The notes beneath the pieces were generated by a model, which saw only the letters and a list, made by a program, of their open reading frames with translations, was not told where the DNA came from and did no database searches. From the NCBI RefSeq assembly GCF_029227915.1, contig NC_079879.1, positions 21,468,501 through 21,532,500 on the forward strand: a stretch of DNA of 64,000 nucleotides, read 5' to 3'. Positions 43,037-53,942 of this stretch are shown one piece after another (position 1 is the stretch's first letter; each line of letters opens with the position of its first letter). The stretch is from Hydractinia symbiolongicarpus. Lineage: Eukaryota; Cnidaria; Hydrozoa; Anthoathecata; Hydractiniidae. The position numbers and the translations under genes are program-made.

Positions 43037-46000
43037 GTGTTTGGGTATACTTCTATTTTAAAGCTTCTGAAGATGTCTGATCTACAAAAGAAAATTAATC
43101 AAAGAAAGGCTATCCGCATCCAAACTTCCTCGGTTATTAAAAGAATAGAAAAGCAGCTTAGTGATGAAAATGCTACTCATGTAAAGTTACTAGGTTTACA
43201 GAATAACCTTGTTAACAAGATTGAGCAGCTAAACATGTTGAATGATGAAGTTTTAGCTCTGTTGAAACCAGAGGAAGTTGAACAGGACGTTCTAGAAAGT
43301 ATGGAATATACTGATCCCACACATGAACTTCTTGCAGCGGTCACGTTAAAGTTACAATCTTTATCGTTGTCCCCTCCATCTGAGGTTGACCATCACGGCC
43401 CAGATTCTGTAAGAAGTGTGTCCTCTCGTTGTCGTTTACCAAAATTTGAACTGCCAATTTTTAAAGGAGACCCCCTATGCTGGCAAGGATTTTGGGATCA
43501 GTTTAGCGCGTCGATTCATGACAACGAAGAGATTTCTGATATTGATCGATTTAATTATCTGAAGAGATATGTCGAAGGTCAAGCTTCTGAGACAATATCT
43601 GGATTAAGTTTAAGTTCAACAAACTATAAAGAGGCCATTAAAATTTTAACCGAACGTTATGGCAATCCACAGGTGCTGATATCAGCACACATGGATTGTC
43701 TAATTCGTCTGAACAAGGTAACTAATAAATCTGACATTGTGTCTTTACGGAAACTTTATAACGGAATTGAAAACTGTACTAGGAATTTGAGTGCATTAAA
43801 GTTGGACATTTCTGCATATGGAAGTTTGTTGATTCCTCTATTAAAAGAAAAGTTACCGGATGATCTAAATATGATAATTGCTAGGAAATTTGGAAGCGAT
43901 ATTTGGACGCTTGAACGCCTTATGATCTTTTTTAACGATGAACTGACTGCTTACGAAAATTGTAAACCTGTCGTAAAGCCAAGTGCAGAGGGAAAAATGA
44001 AAAGAAATGATGAGTTTTTTACATCAAGTTGCTTGCATAGGCAAAACTTCTTGTTAAATAAGTCCAAAAGTTGTTTATACTGTAATGGAAATGATCATTT
44101 GGCAAGTCGATGTAGGTCTGTGACAGAGGTTGTTACAAGAAAGGAATTGTTACGTAAGCAAGGTCGTTGCTTTGTATGCCTAGCAACTGGACACTTAGGA
44201 AAAAACTGTCCTAGCAACTATTCTTGTCGAAAATGCAAACACAGACATCACATTTCCATTTGTTCTTCTGATGGTTCGCAAGCAGGTGCTCATCACAACA
44301 ATTTTGTATCATCATACAGTGGTGTTTTAATGCAAACTGCTTCTGCTGATGTATCTGATACATCAGGCAATGCAAAAAAGCACACGCGGATTCTATTCGA
44401 TAGTGGCAGTCAGAGAAGCTATCTATCTCAGGACTTATGTAAGACTTTAAAATTAAAACCGTTAAGAAAGGAAAAGGTTATTGTTAAGACTTTCGGAAGT
44501 GACGATTCCAGGGTTCAGGATCTCCAAGTTTACCAGGTTAAGATTAAACATAAGAACTGTCATGGATTTTGTTTTGTTGAAGCATACTGTGTTCCAAATG
44601 TTTGTAGTCCGTTGACCCACCAATACCTTGAGTTTGTAAAAGCAAGTTACCCTCATGTGGAAGGTTTAGAGTTGGCTGATAGAAACGTGAATTGTCGGGA
44701 TTTGAATGTAAACTTATTGATTGGGCTAGATTTCTATTATAGTTTTTTTACTGGGAAAATGAAAAAGGGTTCGGGGGGACCTGTAGCATTGGAAACTACG
44801 TTGGGTTGGGTCTTAAGTGGAAAATACGAGTCCGAGGAGCAGAAACAGCACTGTTTGCAAACACAGCATGTTATGAAAGTGGAAGTTGAGAAGAAAAATG
44901 AGTTACTAAGAAATGAGTTAAAGAAATTTTGGCAGGTTGAATCTGTAGGGGGTCAAGAAATTTCTGTAATTAATGATTTTGAAAATCATATTTATCATGA
45001 TGGATCACGCTATGTGACAAGGTTACCTTTCAAGCCTGATCACGATCCATTACCTGATAATTATTTTGTAAGCGAAAGAAGACTTAGATCCACGGCCAAG
45101 AAACTGCATGCTCTAGGAATTTATGATGACTATGATAACATTTTTAAGCAATACGTCCAGGAAGGTATAATTGAAAAAGTAGGTCGCAATGAATTAATCA
45201 GAGAAAGTGGTAATGTCCATTATCTCCCACACAGGGCAGTTGTGAGGGAAGATAAGCAAACCACTAAGATTAGGGTTGTATTTGATGCATCCAGTAAGGC
45301 AAACGGTCCTTCTCTTAACGATTGTTTATACTCAGGTCCAAACTTATTATGTAAGATCTTTGATGTACTTTTTAGGTTTCGGTTGAACAAGATTGCAATT
45401 ATTGCCGATATCAGGCAAGCCTTTTTAAATATTAGTATTGATCAACCTCACCGTGATTTTTTGCGATTCTTATGGTTTGAGGAGAACAAAGTGGTAATTT
45501 ATCGTTTCCTCAGAGTTGTTTTTGGTTTAACAAGCAGCCCTTTTCTTTTAAATGGAACAATTCGTCAGCATTTAAATAAATTCTTAGATATGTATTCCGA
45601 GATTGTGAAAAAATTGGGTGAAGATTTGTATGTAGATGACACGACAACCGGTTGTAATTCTGTTGAAGAAGGGAAAAAATTTCAAGAAGTTGCCGTGGAT
45701 GTGATGAGTAAGGCTGGATTTGAATTAAGGAAATGGTTTACTAATAATAATGAACTACAAGTTTTTTTTGATAGGCGAAAGGGGTGTGATAAGACTATTG
45801 GAGATGACATGACTTTTGCTAAAAGCCAAGTTAATGGAATAAATAAAGACTATAGTCATAAGGTTTTAGGATTAACATGGGATAAACACACTGATTGTTT
45901 TCTGTTTGATTTTAACGAATTTATCAGAAAATCTAAGGCATGTTCTTTCACAAAGAGGAATGTTTTAAGTTTATCTGCTTCTATGTACGATCCACTTGGA

Positions 46001-48406
46001 ATTATTTCTCCTATTACAGCTCAAATTAAAACTTTTTTTCAGTCCTTGTGCGTGGATAAATCGGATTGGGATGAAGTTATTTCAGGTGGTATTGAGGCTA
46101 GATGGATCGATCTGTTAGAAAAAATTGAGTTTTTGAGCGTAGTCCGCGTACCAAGGTTTTCCTTCGTTGATTGGACCGAAGTTGTATCTGCAGAGTTGCA
46201 TGGGTTTTGTGATAGTTCTCTTAGTTTATACTGTGCTCTTGTCTATGTGAGGATTGTTACCAAGGTTGGGATCAAAGTATTTTTTTGGACGTCGAAGACC
46301 AGGGTTTCACCACTGAAAACTCTTTCTATCCCTAGGCTTGAACTATTAGGATGTTTATTGCTTTCTACTTTGATTGAGGATGTCACGAGGGCTATTGCTG
46401 GAAGGATAAAAATAGATCGCATTGTTGGCTGGACAGACTCACAAGTAGCTCTTTGTTGGATCAGGGGTAAAGAGAGAACTTGGAAGTCCTGGATTGAGAA
46501 TAGGGTGGTGAAAATAAGGAAAATTGTTTCACCTGACATGTGGTTTCACGTAGCTGGCGTAGAGAATCCTGCTGATCCACCAACAAGATCTATCGATGAT
46601 TTTGTGAGTCTTTTTAATGGTATTTGGTTTAACGGTCCTTCTTTTCTTTTAAACGACAACATTCATTATGACGTAACAACTGACTTTTCAAAAACTGAAG
46701 TGGAAAAGGAGCTAAAAGCTTCGACTGACATACAAAACGTACTGACTGTTACTGAACAGAATGCGGTTGACTTGAACGAAATCGTTGATTTCTCTCGATA
46801 TGGATCATTAAACAGATTAATTCACGTCGTAGCCTACGTTATTCGCTTTAAGAACAATTTGATAGCAAAGATACGTAAAAATGAAGAATCAAACAACGAT
46901 GAAAACCTGAATGTCGATGAAGTAACCAAATCTTTGGACCATATTGTACGTGCCGAACAGCAAGCTATGACCAAAAATTCGAATTTTAATAAAACAAAGT
47001 CGAATTTAAATGTTTACCAGGATACTGAAGGATTTTTTAGACTGAAAAGTCGTTTTGGTGAATCAAAGTTAACAGACGATCAAAAGCACCCGCTTTTACT
47101 TCGAGAAGGAAGTCATGTGACAATGTTAATCGTTCGAAATGCCCACGAAGAGGTATTGCATTTTGGAGTGGAATCAACGTTGGCGAAGATTAGAGAAAGA
47201 TTTTGGATTTTGCGTGGCAGGAAGACAGTGAGAAATGTTTTACGACGATGCGTAATATGTCGGCGATTTCAAGGACGAACGATGACCTCACCAGAAAGTC
47301 CGGATCTTCCTGTTTTCCGAGTGGATCATCTGACGCAAGCTTTTGCTACGACAGGGCTTGATTACGCCGGTCCTCTATTTGTAAGGATTCACGGACATTC
47401 CTGCTCAAAGGTATACATTTTACTTTTTACTTGTGCTAGTAGTCGCGCAATCCACCTTGAACTCACGCCTGACATGAAATCACCTGCGTTCATCCGAGGC
47501 TTTAAGCGATTCGTTTCAAGAAGAGGAAAACCAAATGAAATTGTAAGTGACAATTTCAAAACATTTAAGTCGTCCGAGGTTAAAGCTTATATGTTAAAAA
47601 TGAGAATTGGTCAACGCTTCATTCTACCAGCCTCCCCATGGTGGGGTGGATTTTATGAACGTCTTGTTCGTTCCGTAAAAACATCTCTTAAGAAAATACT
47701 AAGAAAGTCGTTTCTAACGTTTGAAGAGTTACAAACTGTTTTATGTGAAGTCGAGAGTGTAATCAATTCAAGACCACTCTGTTATGCGAGTGATGAAGAC
47801 GTTGGAGCTATGATCACCCCTAATCATCTTATCTTTGGGAGATCATTGAACCATGCTACAACTAATAATCAACCGATTACTGTATTAGATGTGACCGAAT
47901 GCACTCGAAGAGTCCTTCGTTTAAGAACAGTCTTAGAACATTTTTGGAAACGCTTTAGTATAACTTATTTGAACGAACTGAGGCAACGACACCTTTACGA
48001 AAGGAAGAAGACAGCAGACGCAGAGTTGAGGCTGAATGATATTGTACTCATCAAGGACGACACACCCACACCACGCTCGCAATGGAAAATCGGAAAGATA
48101 GAAAAATTAATTGTTGGAAAGGACGGTCGAACTCGAGGTGCAAAATTAAAAGTGAATTCGACATCAGGCCGGTCAACTTATGTGCATCGACCTGTTCAAA
48201 AGTTAATACCGTTCGAAGTGATAGAAGAAGAGGTGAAGGCAACTGAGGCGGAAGATAATCAACTTTATCCTATGGTCATCGACGAACAGAGTTCAGGTAG
48301 TTCAGGTGGTGCGTGCGATGAACACCGCGTAGAAAGTAGAGTACGCCGGCGGGCTGCGATAGAGGGGCAGAACTTTCGTCGTTTTAAGGACAAGTATAGT
48401 AATTGA
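43037..48406 (+). CDS. BEL/Pao Gag-Pol polyprotein
   Basis: One ORF encodes all functions for reverse transcription and integration. In order: Gag-like DUF1759 region from about residue 130 ('LPIFKGDPLCWQGFWDQF'); CCHC zinc knuckles near 346 ('CLYCNGNDHLASRC') and 378 ('CFVCLATGHLGKNC'); aspartic protease near 452 ('ILFDSGSQRSYLS'); reverse transcriptase from about 745 ('IRVVFDASSKANGPSLND') with catalytic 'YVDDTTTGCN' near 865; RNase H ('FCDSSLSLYCALVYV' and 'WTDSQVALCWIRG'). The integrase then has a zinc-binding N terminus near 1370-1400 and the DDE residues in 'GLDYAGPL', 'VSDNFKTF' and 'FYERLVRS'. A C-terminal DUF5641 domain lies near 1620-1730. ATG at 43073 ('MSDLQKK') is a likely alternative start. 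All catalytic residues are present. The integrase motif reads SDNF where SDNG is usual. Confidence 0.97.
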   Translation: MFGYTSILKLLKMSDLQKKINQRKAIRIQTSSVIKRIEKQLSDENATHVKLLGLQNNLVNKIEQLNMLNDEVLALLKPEEVEQDVLESMEYTDPTHELLAAVTLKLQSLSLSPPSEVDHHGPDSVRSVSSRCRLPKFELPIFKGDPLCWQGFWDQFSASIHDNEEISDIDRFNYLKRYVEGQASETISGLSLSSTNYKEAIKILTERYGNPQVLISAHMDCLIRLNKVTNKSDIVSLRKLYNGIENCTRNLSALKLDISAYGSLLIPLLKEKLPDDLNMIIARKFGSDIWTLERLMIFFNDELTAYENCKPVVKPSAEGKMKRNDEFFTSSCLHRQNFLLNKSKSCLYCNGNDHLASRCRSVTEVVTRKELLRKQGRCFVCLATGHLGKNCPSNYSCRKCKHRHHISICSSDGSQAGAHHNNFVSSYSGVLMQTASADVSDTSGNAKKHTRILFDSGSQRSYLSQDLCKTLKLKPLRKEKVIVKTFGSDDSRVQDLQVYQVKIKHKNCHGFCFVEAYCVPNVCSPLTHQYLEFVKASYPHVEGLELADRNVNCRDLNVNLLIGLDFYYSFFTGKMKKGSGGPVALETTLGWVLSGKYESEEQKQHCLQTQHVMKVEVEKKNELLRNELKKFWQVESVGGQEISVINDFENHIYHDGSRYVTRLPFKPDHDPLPDNYFVSERRLRSTAKKLHALGIYDDYDNIFKQYVQEGIIEKVGRNELIRESGNVHYLPHRAVVREDKQTTKIRVVFDASSKANGPSLNDCLYSGPNLLCKIFDVLFRFRLNKIAIIADIRQAFLNISIDQPHRDFLRFLWFEENKVVIYRFLRVVFGLTSSPFLLNGTIRQHLNKFLDMYSEIVKKLGEDLYVDDTTTGCNSVEEGKKFQEVAVDVMSKAGFELRKWFTNNNELQVFFDRRKGCDKTIGDDMTFAKSQVNGINKDYSHKVLGLTWDKHTDCFLFDFNEFIRKSKACSFTKRNVLSLSASMYDPLGIISPITAQIKTFFQSLCVDKSDWDEVISGGIEARWIDLLEKIEFLSVVRVPRFSFVDWTEVVSAELHGFCDSSLSLYCALVYVRIVTKVGIKVFFWTSKTRVSPLKTLSIPRLELLGCLLLSTLIEDVTRAIAGRIKIDRIVGWTDSQVALCWIRGKERTWKSWIENRVVKIRKIVSPDMWFHVAGVENPADPPTRSIDDFVSLFNGIWFNGPSFLLNDNIHYDVTTDFSKTEVEKELKASTDIQNVLTVTEQNAVDLNEIVDFSRYGSLNRLIHVVAYVIRFKNNLIAKIRKNEESNNDENLNVDEVTKSLDHIVRAEQQAMTKNSNFNKTKSNLNVYQDTEGFFRLKSRFGESKLTDDQKHPLLLREGSHVTMLIVRNAHEEVLHFGVESTLAKIRERFWILRGRKTVRNVLRRCVICRRFQGRTMTSPESPDLPVFRVDHLTQAFATTGLDYAGPLFVRIHGHSCSKVYILLFTCASSRAIHLELTPDMKSPAFIRGFKRFVSRRGKPNEIVSDNFKTFKSSEVKAYMLKMRIGQRFILPASPWWGGFYERLVRSVKTSLKKILRKSFLTFEELQTVLCEVESVINSRPLCYASDEDVGAMITPNHLIFGRSLNHATTNNQPITVLDVTECTRRVLRLRTVLEHFWKRFSITYLNELRQRHLYERKKTADAELRLNDIVLIKDDTPTPRSQWKIGKIEKLIVGKDGRTRGAKLKVNSTSGRSTYVHRPVQKLIPFEVIEEEVKATEAEDNQLYPMVIDEQSSGSSGGACDEHRVESRVRRRAAIEGQNFRRFKDKYSN

Positions 48407-48430
48407 TTTCTGTCAATTACGGGGGGAGGA

Positions 48431-48635
48431 TGAAGAAAATAGCTTTTCTGTATAATAGCTTTTCTGTATAGTTTCTTTTATTATGTTAGACAATACGTTG
48501 TATTTTGATTGGTTTATTTTACGGCGCATGCGTTAATGTAAAAACGTTGTAAACTCTGAAACAGCGTGGTTAGACCCGCGAAGAATTTAATAAAAACAGA
48601 CAGAGTTATTTCTCCTCTTTTTTCTGGTTTTTAAA
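48431..48635 (+). repeat. Right LTR of BEL/Pao
   Basis: Identical to the left LTR over 205 bases as far as I can compare by eye; followed by the target duplicate CTTAT. Confidence 0.95.
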
Positions 48636-48640
48636 CTTAT

Positions 48641-50798
48641 ATATATGGGGTATTTCGTTTAAATTTTATTAAAGCTACATTCATCCCATGTACATTTTTT
48701 TTACGTAGGGGCGTACGTAACGAAGAATGTTCATGCATTCTCTTGCGTTATGTAAAAATATAACGATGTGTTACGTTAAGTTTTACGCCCAACTTAATTT
48801 ATTACGTCAGGTTGCTTGTAAAAAACGCGACGTATAAAACCGGATTTCCAGTACCAGATTTCCAGTAAGAAATACAACATAACATAACGACTACTTTGGT
48901 TTCAATGATTGCTCCAAAAGAATTCCTAATGATTTTTTTTATTTTAATTCTTGATACACGTACTACAAAAAAAGATGAATTCACGGTCATTCAAGTTCGC
49001 CTAGAAGCGGGAAATTCAGTCTGCGCGTTGTTTAAAAACACCTTGCTCCATGCTTCGTTTTTTCACTGCAACCGTCTTTCTGAACACACGATAAATCGTT
49101 TTGCATCAAAGAATAAATATTTTTTATTTATGAAAGATGCTGTTGTTTAAAATCATTCAAGGGTAACATCTGAAAACATAATTAGCTAGCGCTCCGCAAC
49201 ATGCGCTACCATTTTGACATTTTGCTGAAAAAGCGAAAGTCCGCCGCTCATGCGCAGACTGAACTTCCCCGCCTGAATGAACGTGAAAGCCAACTTTTTT
49301 GCGTATCGACACATATCGACCAAAAGAAAAATATTGTCCAATCAGATTAACTGATTTCGGTACGATACGCGTATTATTGGAAGTAGAAATCCAGCTTGAG
49401 GATACGTAAGCCCAAAAAATAAAACGTTTGATTTGAAATTAAAATGTGATTACCTAGCCTAAATTGCATACAACATACACAAGATATAAATATAACCTAA
49501 CAAAACCCTACTCAATAGGCATCTTGGCAACAATAAAAGTTGAAAAAAGTACTTAGAGATTAGCCAACTTCGTACCCAGGTCGTGTGGCAAAATGCCCTG
49601 GGAATGAGATTGAAGATTAGCCTTTCTAAGTTAGTAAATCTGATCCAGGCTCTTTTATTCTTATTTAAATGTCGCTGATGCATATTTACGGCAGCGACAC
49701 GACGTCTTTTTATGATAATTAGTGTTGCAGCCGAAAAATAATGCTGATTAGACGGCGTTGCTATATTGAAAAATGATTTGACATAGTTGATACACTTTGC
49801 ATACGTAATATATGTAAACAAAGCCGGACGTACATATACACAGGGCAAATTTTTCTTACGTTTCTTACTTTAAAATTTTACTTAAGGCCTTTGTAAAAAA
49901 ATGCGTCTTTGTGAATGTAGCTTAAATATTTTAAAATAAAATTAACAGTATGTCGGTTTGAATTCCAGCTGAATTGACCATGAATGACCTGGCTTTTGGT
50001 TTAGGGCTTCTAAAAAACCGTTTTCTATGAAATTAAATCAGAAAATGAATTACCAAATTAGCGGACAAAAAGTGATTGCACCAAGGGTACCCGGTAAGAG
50101 AGTCGATTGATATATATTTTTTTGAAATAAAAATGGATAAGAAACAAATGATTTATTTCGATAAAATCGATGTCTTCCTTTTATTAACCTATGCAATGGA
50201 ATTCTTCTATCTTTTGTAACAATTTGAATTCAAAACTGTAATTATCCAACAATTGTCAACCTCTTGGAGACACTCATACACTAAAAAAAAAAAAAAATGT
50301 AGTCGGCAAAAAAAAGTCGGTAAGAATGCTCGGTAAAAGCAAAATACCTTTACATAAGTTGAACATAAGTTTAGTTTTGAGATGTGTAACAAATGTTAGA
50401 AGGAATTCAAAAAATATTTTATCCCTGTTAGGAATACAAATAAAAAGTGAGCCAATCAGACTAGGACTTTTCTAGGTGAGGGAATATTTTTAATCAGCGT
50501 ACCAATATGCATTATGGTATTTACTTCCCTGTGTAAATAACTCGAGTAGAAGATATCACAGCTACACACACACATAAGAGGGATGTTTGAACAGAGTCTT
50601 CTCTGAAGTAGATGATGCAATTACGCATTGTAAGAAGAGGGGTCAAACACTGTGTTTTGTGTCTATCGTTTTTTACCAGTAAATGTAAAGAAAAATATCA
50701 ACCAATCACGAAAGCCAATTTTGCCAAATAAAAGGACTGGAAAGACTAAAATAGTGTCATTACCGACAACAGATTTTACAAATTGAAGATCGAAGAAG
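48641..50798. other. Intergenic, upstream of lectin gene 1
   Basis: AT-rich. Near 49565-49610 there are two inverted phrases ('tacccagg' and 'ccctggga') resembling a common short cnidarian repeat. The end near 50728 has 'aataaaagg', a TATA-like sequence about 70 bp before the lectin start codon. An 84-codon frame at 48896-49150 has no recognisable domain. Confidence 0.35.
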
Positions 50799-53326
50799 AT
50801 GCTACTTCCAATATTTTTTGTATTTTTCTTTATTTTTACGGCTGGTGAGTTTGTATTTATATGCGCGGTCTTTAGCTTAGGCCTTCGAAAATTTTTTTTG
50901 GGAGACGAGATTTTATAGACGTTATATCAGTATCCTCGCTTTTTAAAATGTTTTTTCCTTTCCATTAAAAAAAACCCCTGATTTAGATGCAAAATTTTCC
51001 AATTGGAACCAATGGTCGGCGTGCAGCTCACAATGTGGAAAAGGAACAAAGTCACGTGAGAGAATATTAATCCAAAGTCATAACGATTCTTGCTACAGTA
51101 CCATCATCGAGAAGAAGGAATGCAGTATGCATTGTAGAGGTAGATGGACTTGCTAATGTTTTATAGGTTAAGCATAGACCACAACTCTTGCAAAAATGTT
51201 TATGTGAAAACGCTCATTGAAAAACATTTATATTTTTAGTTTAATAAAACTATTAGGTCATTTTGAAACCGGTCTAAAACAGCGGTAATGCGTGAGTTGA
51301 GGTGACAACAAAACGTTGTTACATAAAATGTACGGAATGAAATTTATCTGATGCTCATAATGTTGGTGAATTGCATATGAGAGCATTATACCATATATAA
51401 AAATATTTTAATTTAAGATTTGATTAACTTGGCAAAGAACGCAACAGCAACAGCATCAAGTCAATTTTTGAAAGTGTATCCAGCTGGAAGAGCTATTGAT
51501 GGGATAACAACAAACAACTTGCTCGAGAAAAGTTGCATGCATACAGCTAAAGATAAAAAACCATGGCTTAGAATTGATTTAGGAACTTTGAGATTGGTTG
51601 AAAAGGTAAACACTTTGTTTTGCCGCCGGATAATGATGAGTGTAGTAGTTCCAAAAGCATTTTTATACAAGTATGTGAGAAATGCGTACAAACTTCCAGT
51701 GGATTTTCTAATGGCTACTAGCCCATTTTAATAACCGCCATGTGTTCTGCTTTTTTAAAATGCTTGTGCGAAGCTTTTAATTTTATTAAATTATTATTAT
51801 TGAAATTATTTACACAGGATAGCCTCTTGTTATTGGCCTTAAAGGTTGGTACGTTATTCTAGGTTGTAATTCATAATCGCGCAGATTGTTGTAGTGAGAG
51901 ATTAAATAACCTATTAATTACTGTGGGAGAGAGTGCTAACGGGACAGGTAATCATATCTGTGGTGGAAGAGATAACATGGAAGATGTAAAGAAAACAACA
52001 ATTTCTTGTTGTCGAACTTTGATTGGACGTTATGTGCATCTGACTATACCCGGACCACAATTCTTACACGTGTGTGAGGTCGAAGTGCTTGGAAAGTCTT
52101 CTGAGATAACCAGTAAGATATGTTAATTGATTTAAAAAAAATGTATCTTGGAAATTGCAAAAACTAGTGTGTTTTCCATAGATAAATCTACGGGTTCGCC
52201 TTTTTATACCGCATTTTGTGTGTCTCGCTATTAAGGTTACCATTTTCTGTAACAGGCGTATGCGGATATTATAACATGAGACAGAATTTGGTTATCCTCT
52301 AGTTTTTATTTCATAGACATTGCACTTGGGAAGTCAGCGTCGATGTCTAGTAATGCTGGTTACCCTGCTGGCAACGCAGTAGACGGCGACGAAAATACCT
52401 TCAGTCACACAAATCATGAAGCAAACCCGTGGTGGAAAGTGGATCTGGGTAAAGACTCAATAGTTTACAAGGTAGTGATTGCATTATTGGAGTTTATTTA
52501 GCAGAAAAGCCGTACAACAGTAAATAAAGGAATGTTGAGGAATGTTGTTTTTCGCCTATGGTTACAGTATGTTTTTTCAAAAATATACGTATTTAAGTGA
52601 TAACCCAGGAAATAAAATATATAGAAATTGTCCGTGTTTCAGCTCTTTTCCGAAATGGGCAAACATCATCACTTGGGCAAGAAGTTCTACTTTTGCAGGG
52701 ATGTAGGCCGAGTAACCAATGTTAAAACACGCTCGCTGCACTTTCTGCAATGTCTGCATTATAGAACAACCCTCTGATTGACAAGTGAACATTGACAAGT
52801 GAACATTGACAAGTGAACATTGACAAGTGAACATTGACAAGTGAACACTGACAAGTGAACTTTAAAGAAGTGAATTTGAAGAAGTGAAGTTCGCAATGCA
52901 TGTTACTTCTTTAGAAACGGCATTCTTAATTGCTTGTGATTGTGATTTTTAAAATTCCGCCCTGTTTTTCTATATCTTATGTCCGGGGTTGTAGGTTTTG
53001 AAGTATGACTTCAACAGAACTAAGATATAATTCTAAATTTTTTCGTAGTTAAAAAAGAAACAAAGATTGCTGATTGAGTAACCTTGACATTTTTCATTCA
53101 GGTCGAAGTGAAAGACTACAACAATGATGGGACCTACTCGAAGCATGCAGTTATCAGCGTGTTGGATACGCAAAACGTTGCCAGAATTTGTGGAAATACA
53201 GGAGATTTCAGAAAAGAAGTGACTGTTGTTTGTCAAACTCCTTTGTTGGGAAGATACGTCAAATTGCAACTACATCGCACTGATCACTTAATTATGAAAG
53301 AAGTCCGAGTATGGGGAAGTCAATGA
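50799..53326 (+). CDS. Secreted TSP1 plus tandem F-type lectin protein, copy 1
   Basis: Six exons with matching phase: 50799-50844, 50987-51139, 51418-51605, 51863-52112, 52317-52471 and 53102-53326, 338 residues. Exon 1 is a signal peptide ('MLLPIFFVFFFIFTA'). Exon 2 is one thrombospondin type-1 repeat ('WNQWSACSSQCGKGT'). Exons 3-4 make an F-type (fucose-binding) lectin domain with 'INLAKNATATASS', 'AIDGITT', 'CCSERL', 'GRYVHLTI' and 'CEVEV'. It keeps the sugar-binding motif H-x26-R-x-D-x4-R exactly, the last part being 'RADCCSER'. Exons 5-6 make a second, related domain ('NAVDGDENTF', 'NPWWKVDLG', 'GRYVKLQL') that lacks this R-x-D-x4-R. Such proteins bind fucosylated glycans on microbes or host cells, so a role in innate recognition is plausible. 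The product should be exported. Confidence 0.88.
52777..52860. repeat. 14-bp minisatellite, 6 copies, in lectin intron 5
   Basis: 'attgacaagtgaac' repeats six times with one substitution in the last unit. It lies in the intron between exons 5 and 6 of lectin copy 1. Confidence 0.9.
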
Positions 53327-53818
53327 ACTTACATTTTGTGAAATAAATCTACTGAAAATAGAAAAACGGAATTGCTCTTTTTTAAATTTAGTCCAGAAAC
53401 CCATCTCGTCAACCCACTCTATCCCCTGAGCTCTTTTAAATATCAAAAACTTATAAGGACGGGAATGCATTTGATGTTTTCGTTCATATTAGGGTAGTGG
53501 TTAGCTGGCTATGTCAGCTCACGAGCAAGTTAGATTTAAACGTTTATATAATATAAATAACACGGTAAAAACATCGTACATATGCATGTTTCTTAAAGTT
53601 TAATTACGTTTAACATGCCATGAAAATAGATAAACGGTCTTGTAGATGAGAAGTGTCTCGAATCTAATTCACATTTCGGGAAGACAATGCAGTTGCAAAC
53701 TTAACGCAGTTGTGAATAGAATCATATATGGTACTGCTGTACGCGAAGATAGCCCTACGTATCCGAGCTTACTATGCAATGTAAAGGGTTTGTCTGTTTG
53801 TCGCTTAAATGGGTGATA

Positions 53819-53942
53819 ACTGCCAACTGAGATATCTGTCAACTTAGATAACTGCCAACTGAGATATCTGCCAACTGAGATATCTGCCAACTGAGATATC
53901 TGTCAACTGAGATGCCTGCTGCCAACTGAGATAGCTGCCAAA
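53819..53942. repeat. 16-bp minisatellite, about 7-8 copies
   Basis: Units like 'ctgccaactgagatat' are repeated with small changes, 500 bp downstream of lectin copy 1. Confidence 0.85.

Larger units (their letters stand above)
42208..48635 (+). mobile_element. Full-length BEL/Pao LTR retrotransposon, probably intact
   Basis: Two 205-bp LTRs (42208-42412 and 48431-48635) are identical by eye. The element is flanked by the 5-bp direct repeat CTTAT (42203-42207 and 48636-48640), the mark of integrase-mediated insertion. Immediately inside the left LTR is a tRNA primer-binding site starting TGGCGCCC (42413). A purine run 'ggggggagga' (48421-48430) just before the right LTR serves as polypurine tract. 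The 6.4-kb element carries a single 1789-codon polyprotein without stops. LTR identity implies very recent insertion. No envelope gene is present. It lies between host genes and does not interrupt one. Confidence 0.97.

Noticed and set aside
46243-46539. Minus-strand frames inside the BEL/Pao polyprotein
   Set aside because: Antisense shadows of a fully conserved plus-strand ORF.
48896-49150. 84-codon plus-strand frame with hydrophobic start
   Set aside because: Looks slightly like a secreted protein but has no family, no partner exon and no conserved pattern.
49459-49848. 129-codon minus-strand frame
   Set aside because: No domain, no start or splice support; part overlaps a dispersed non-coding repeat phrase.
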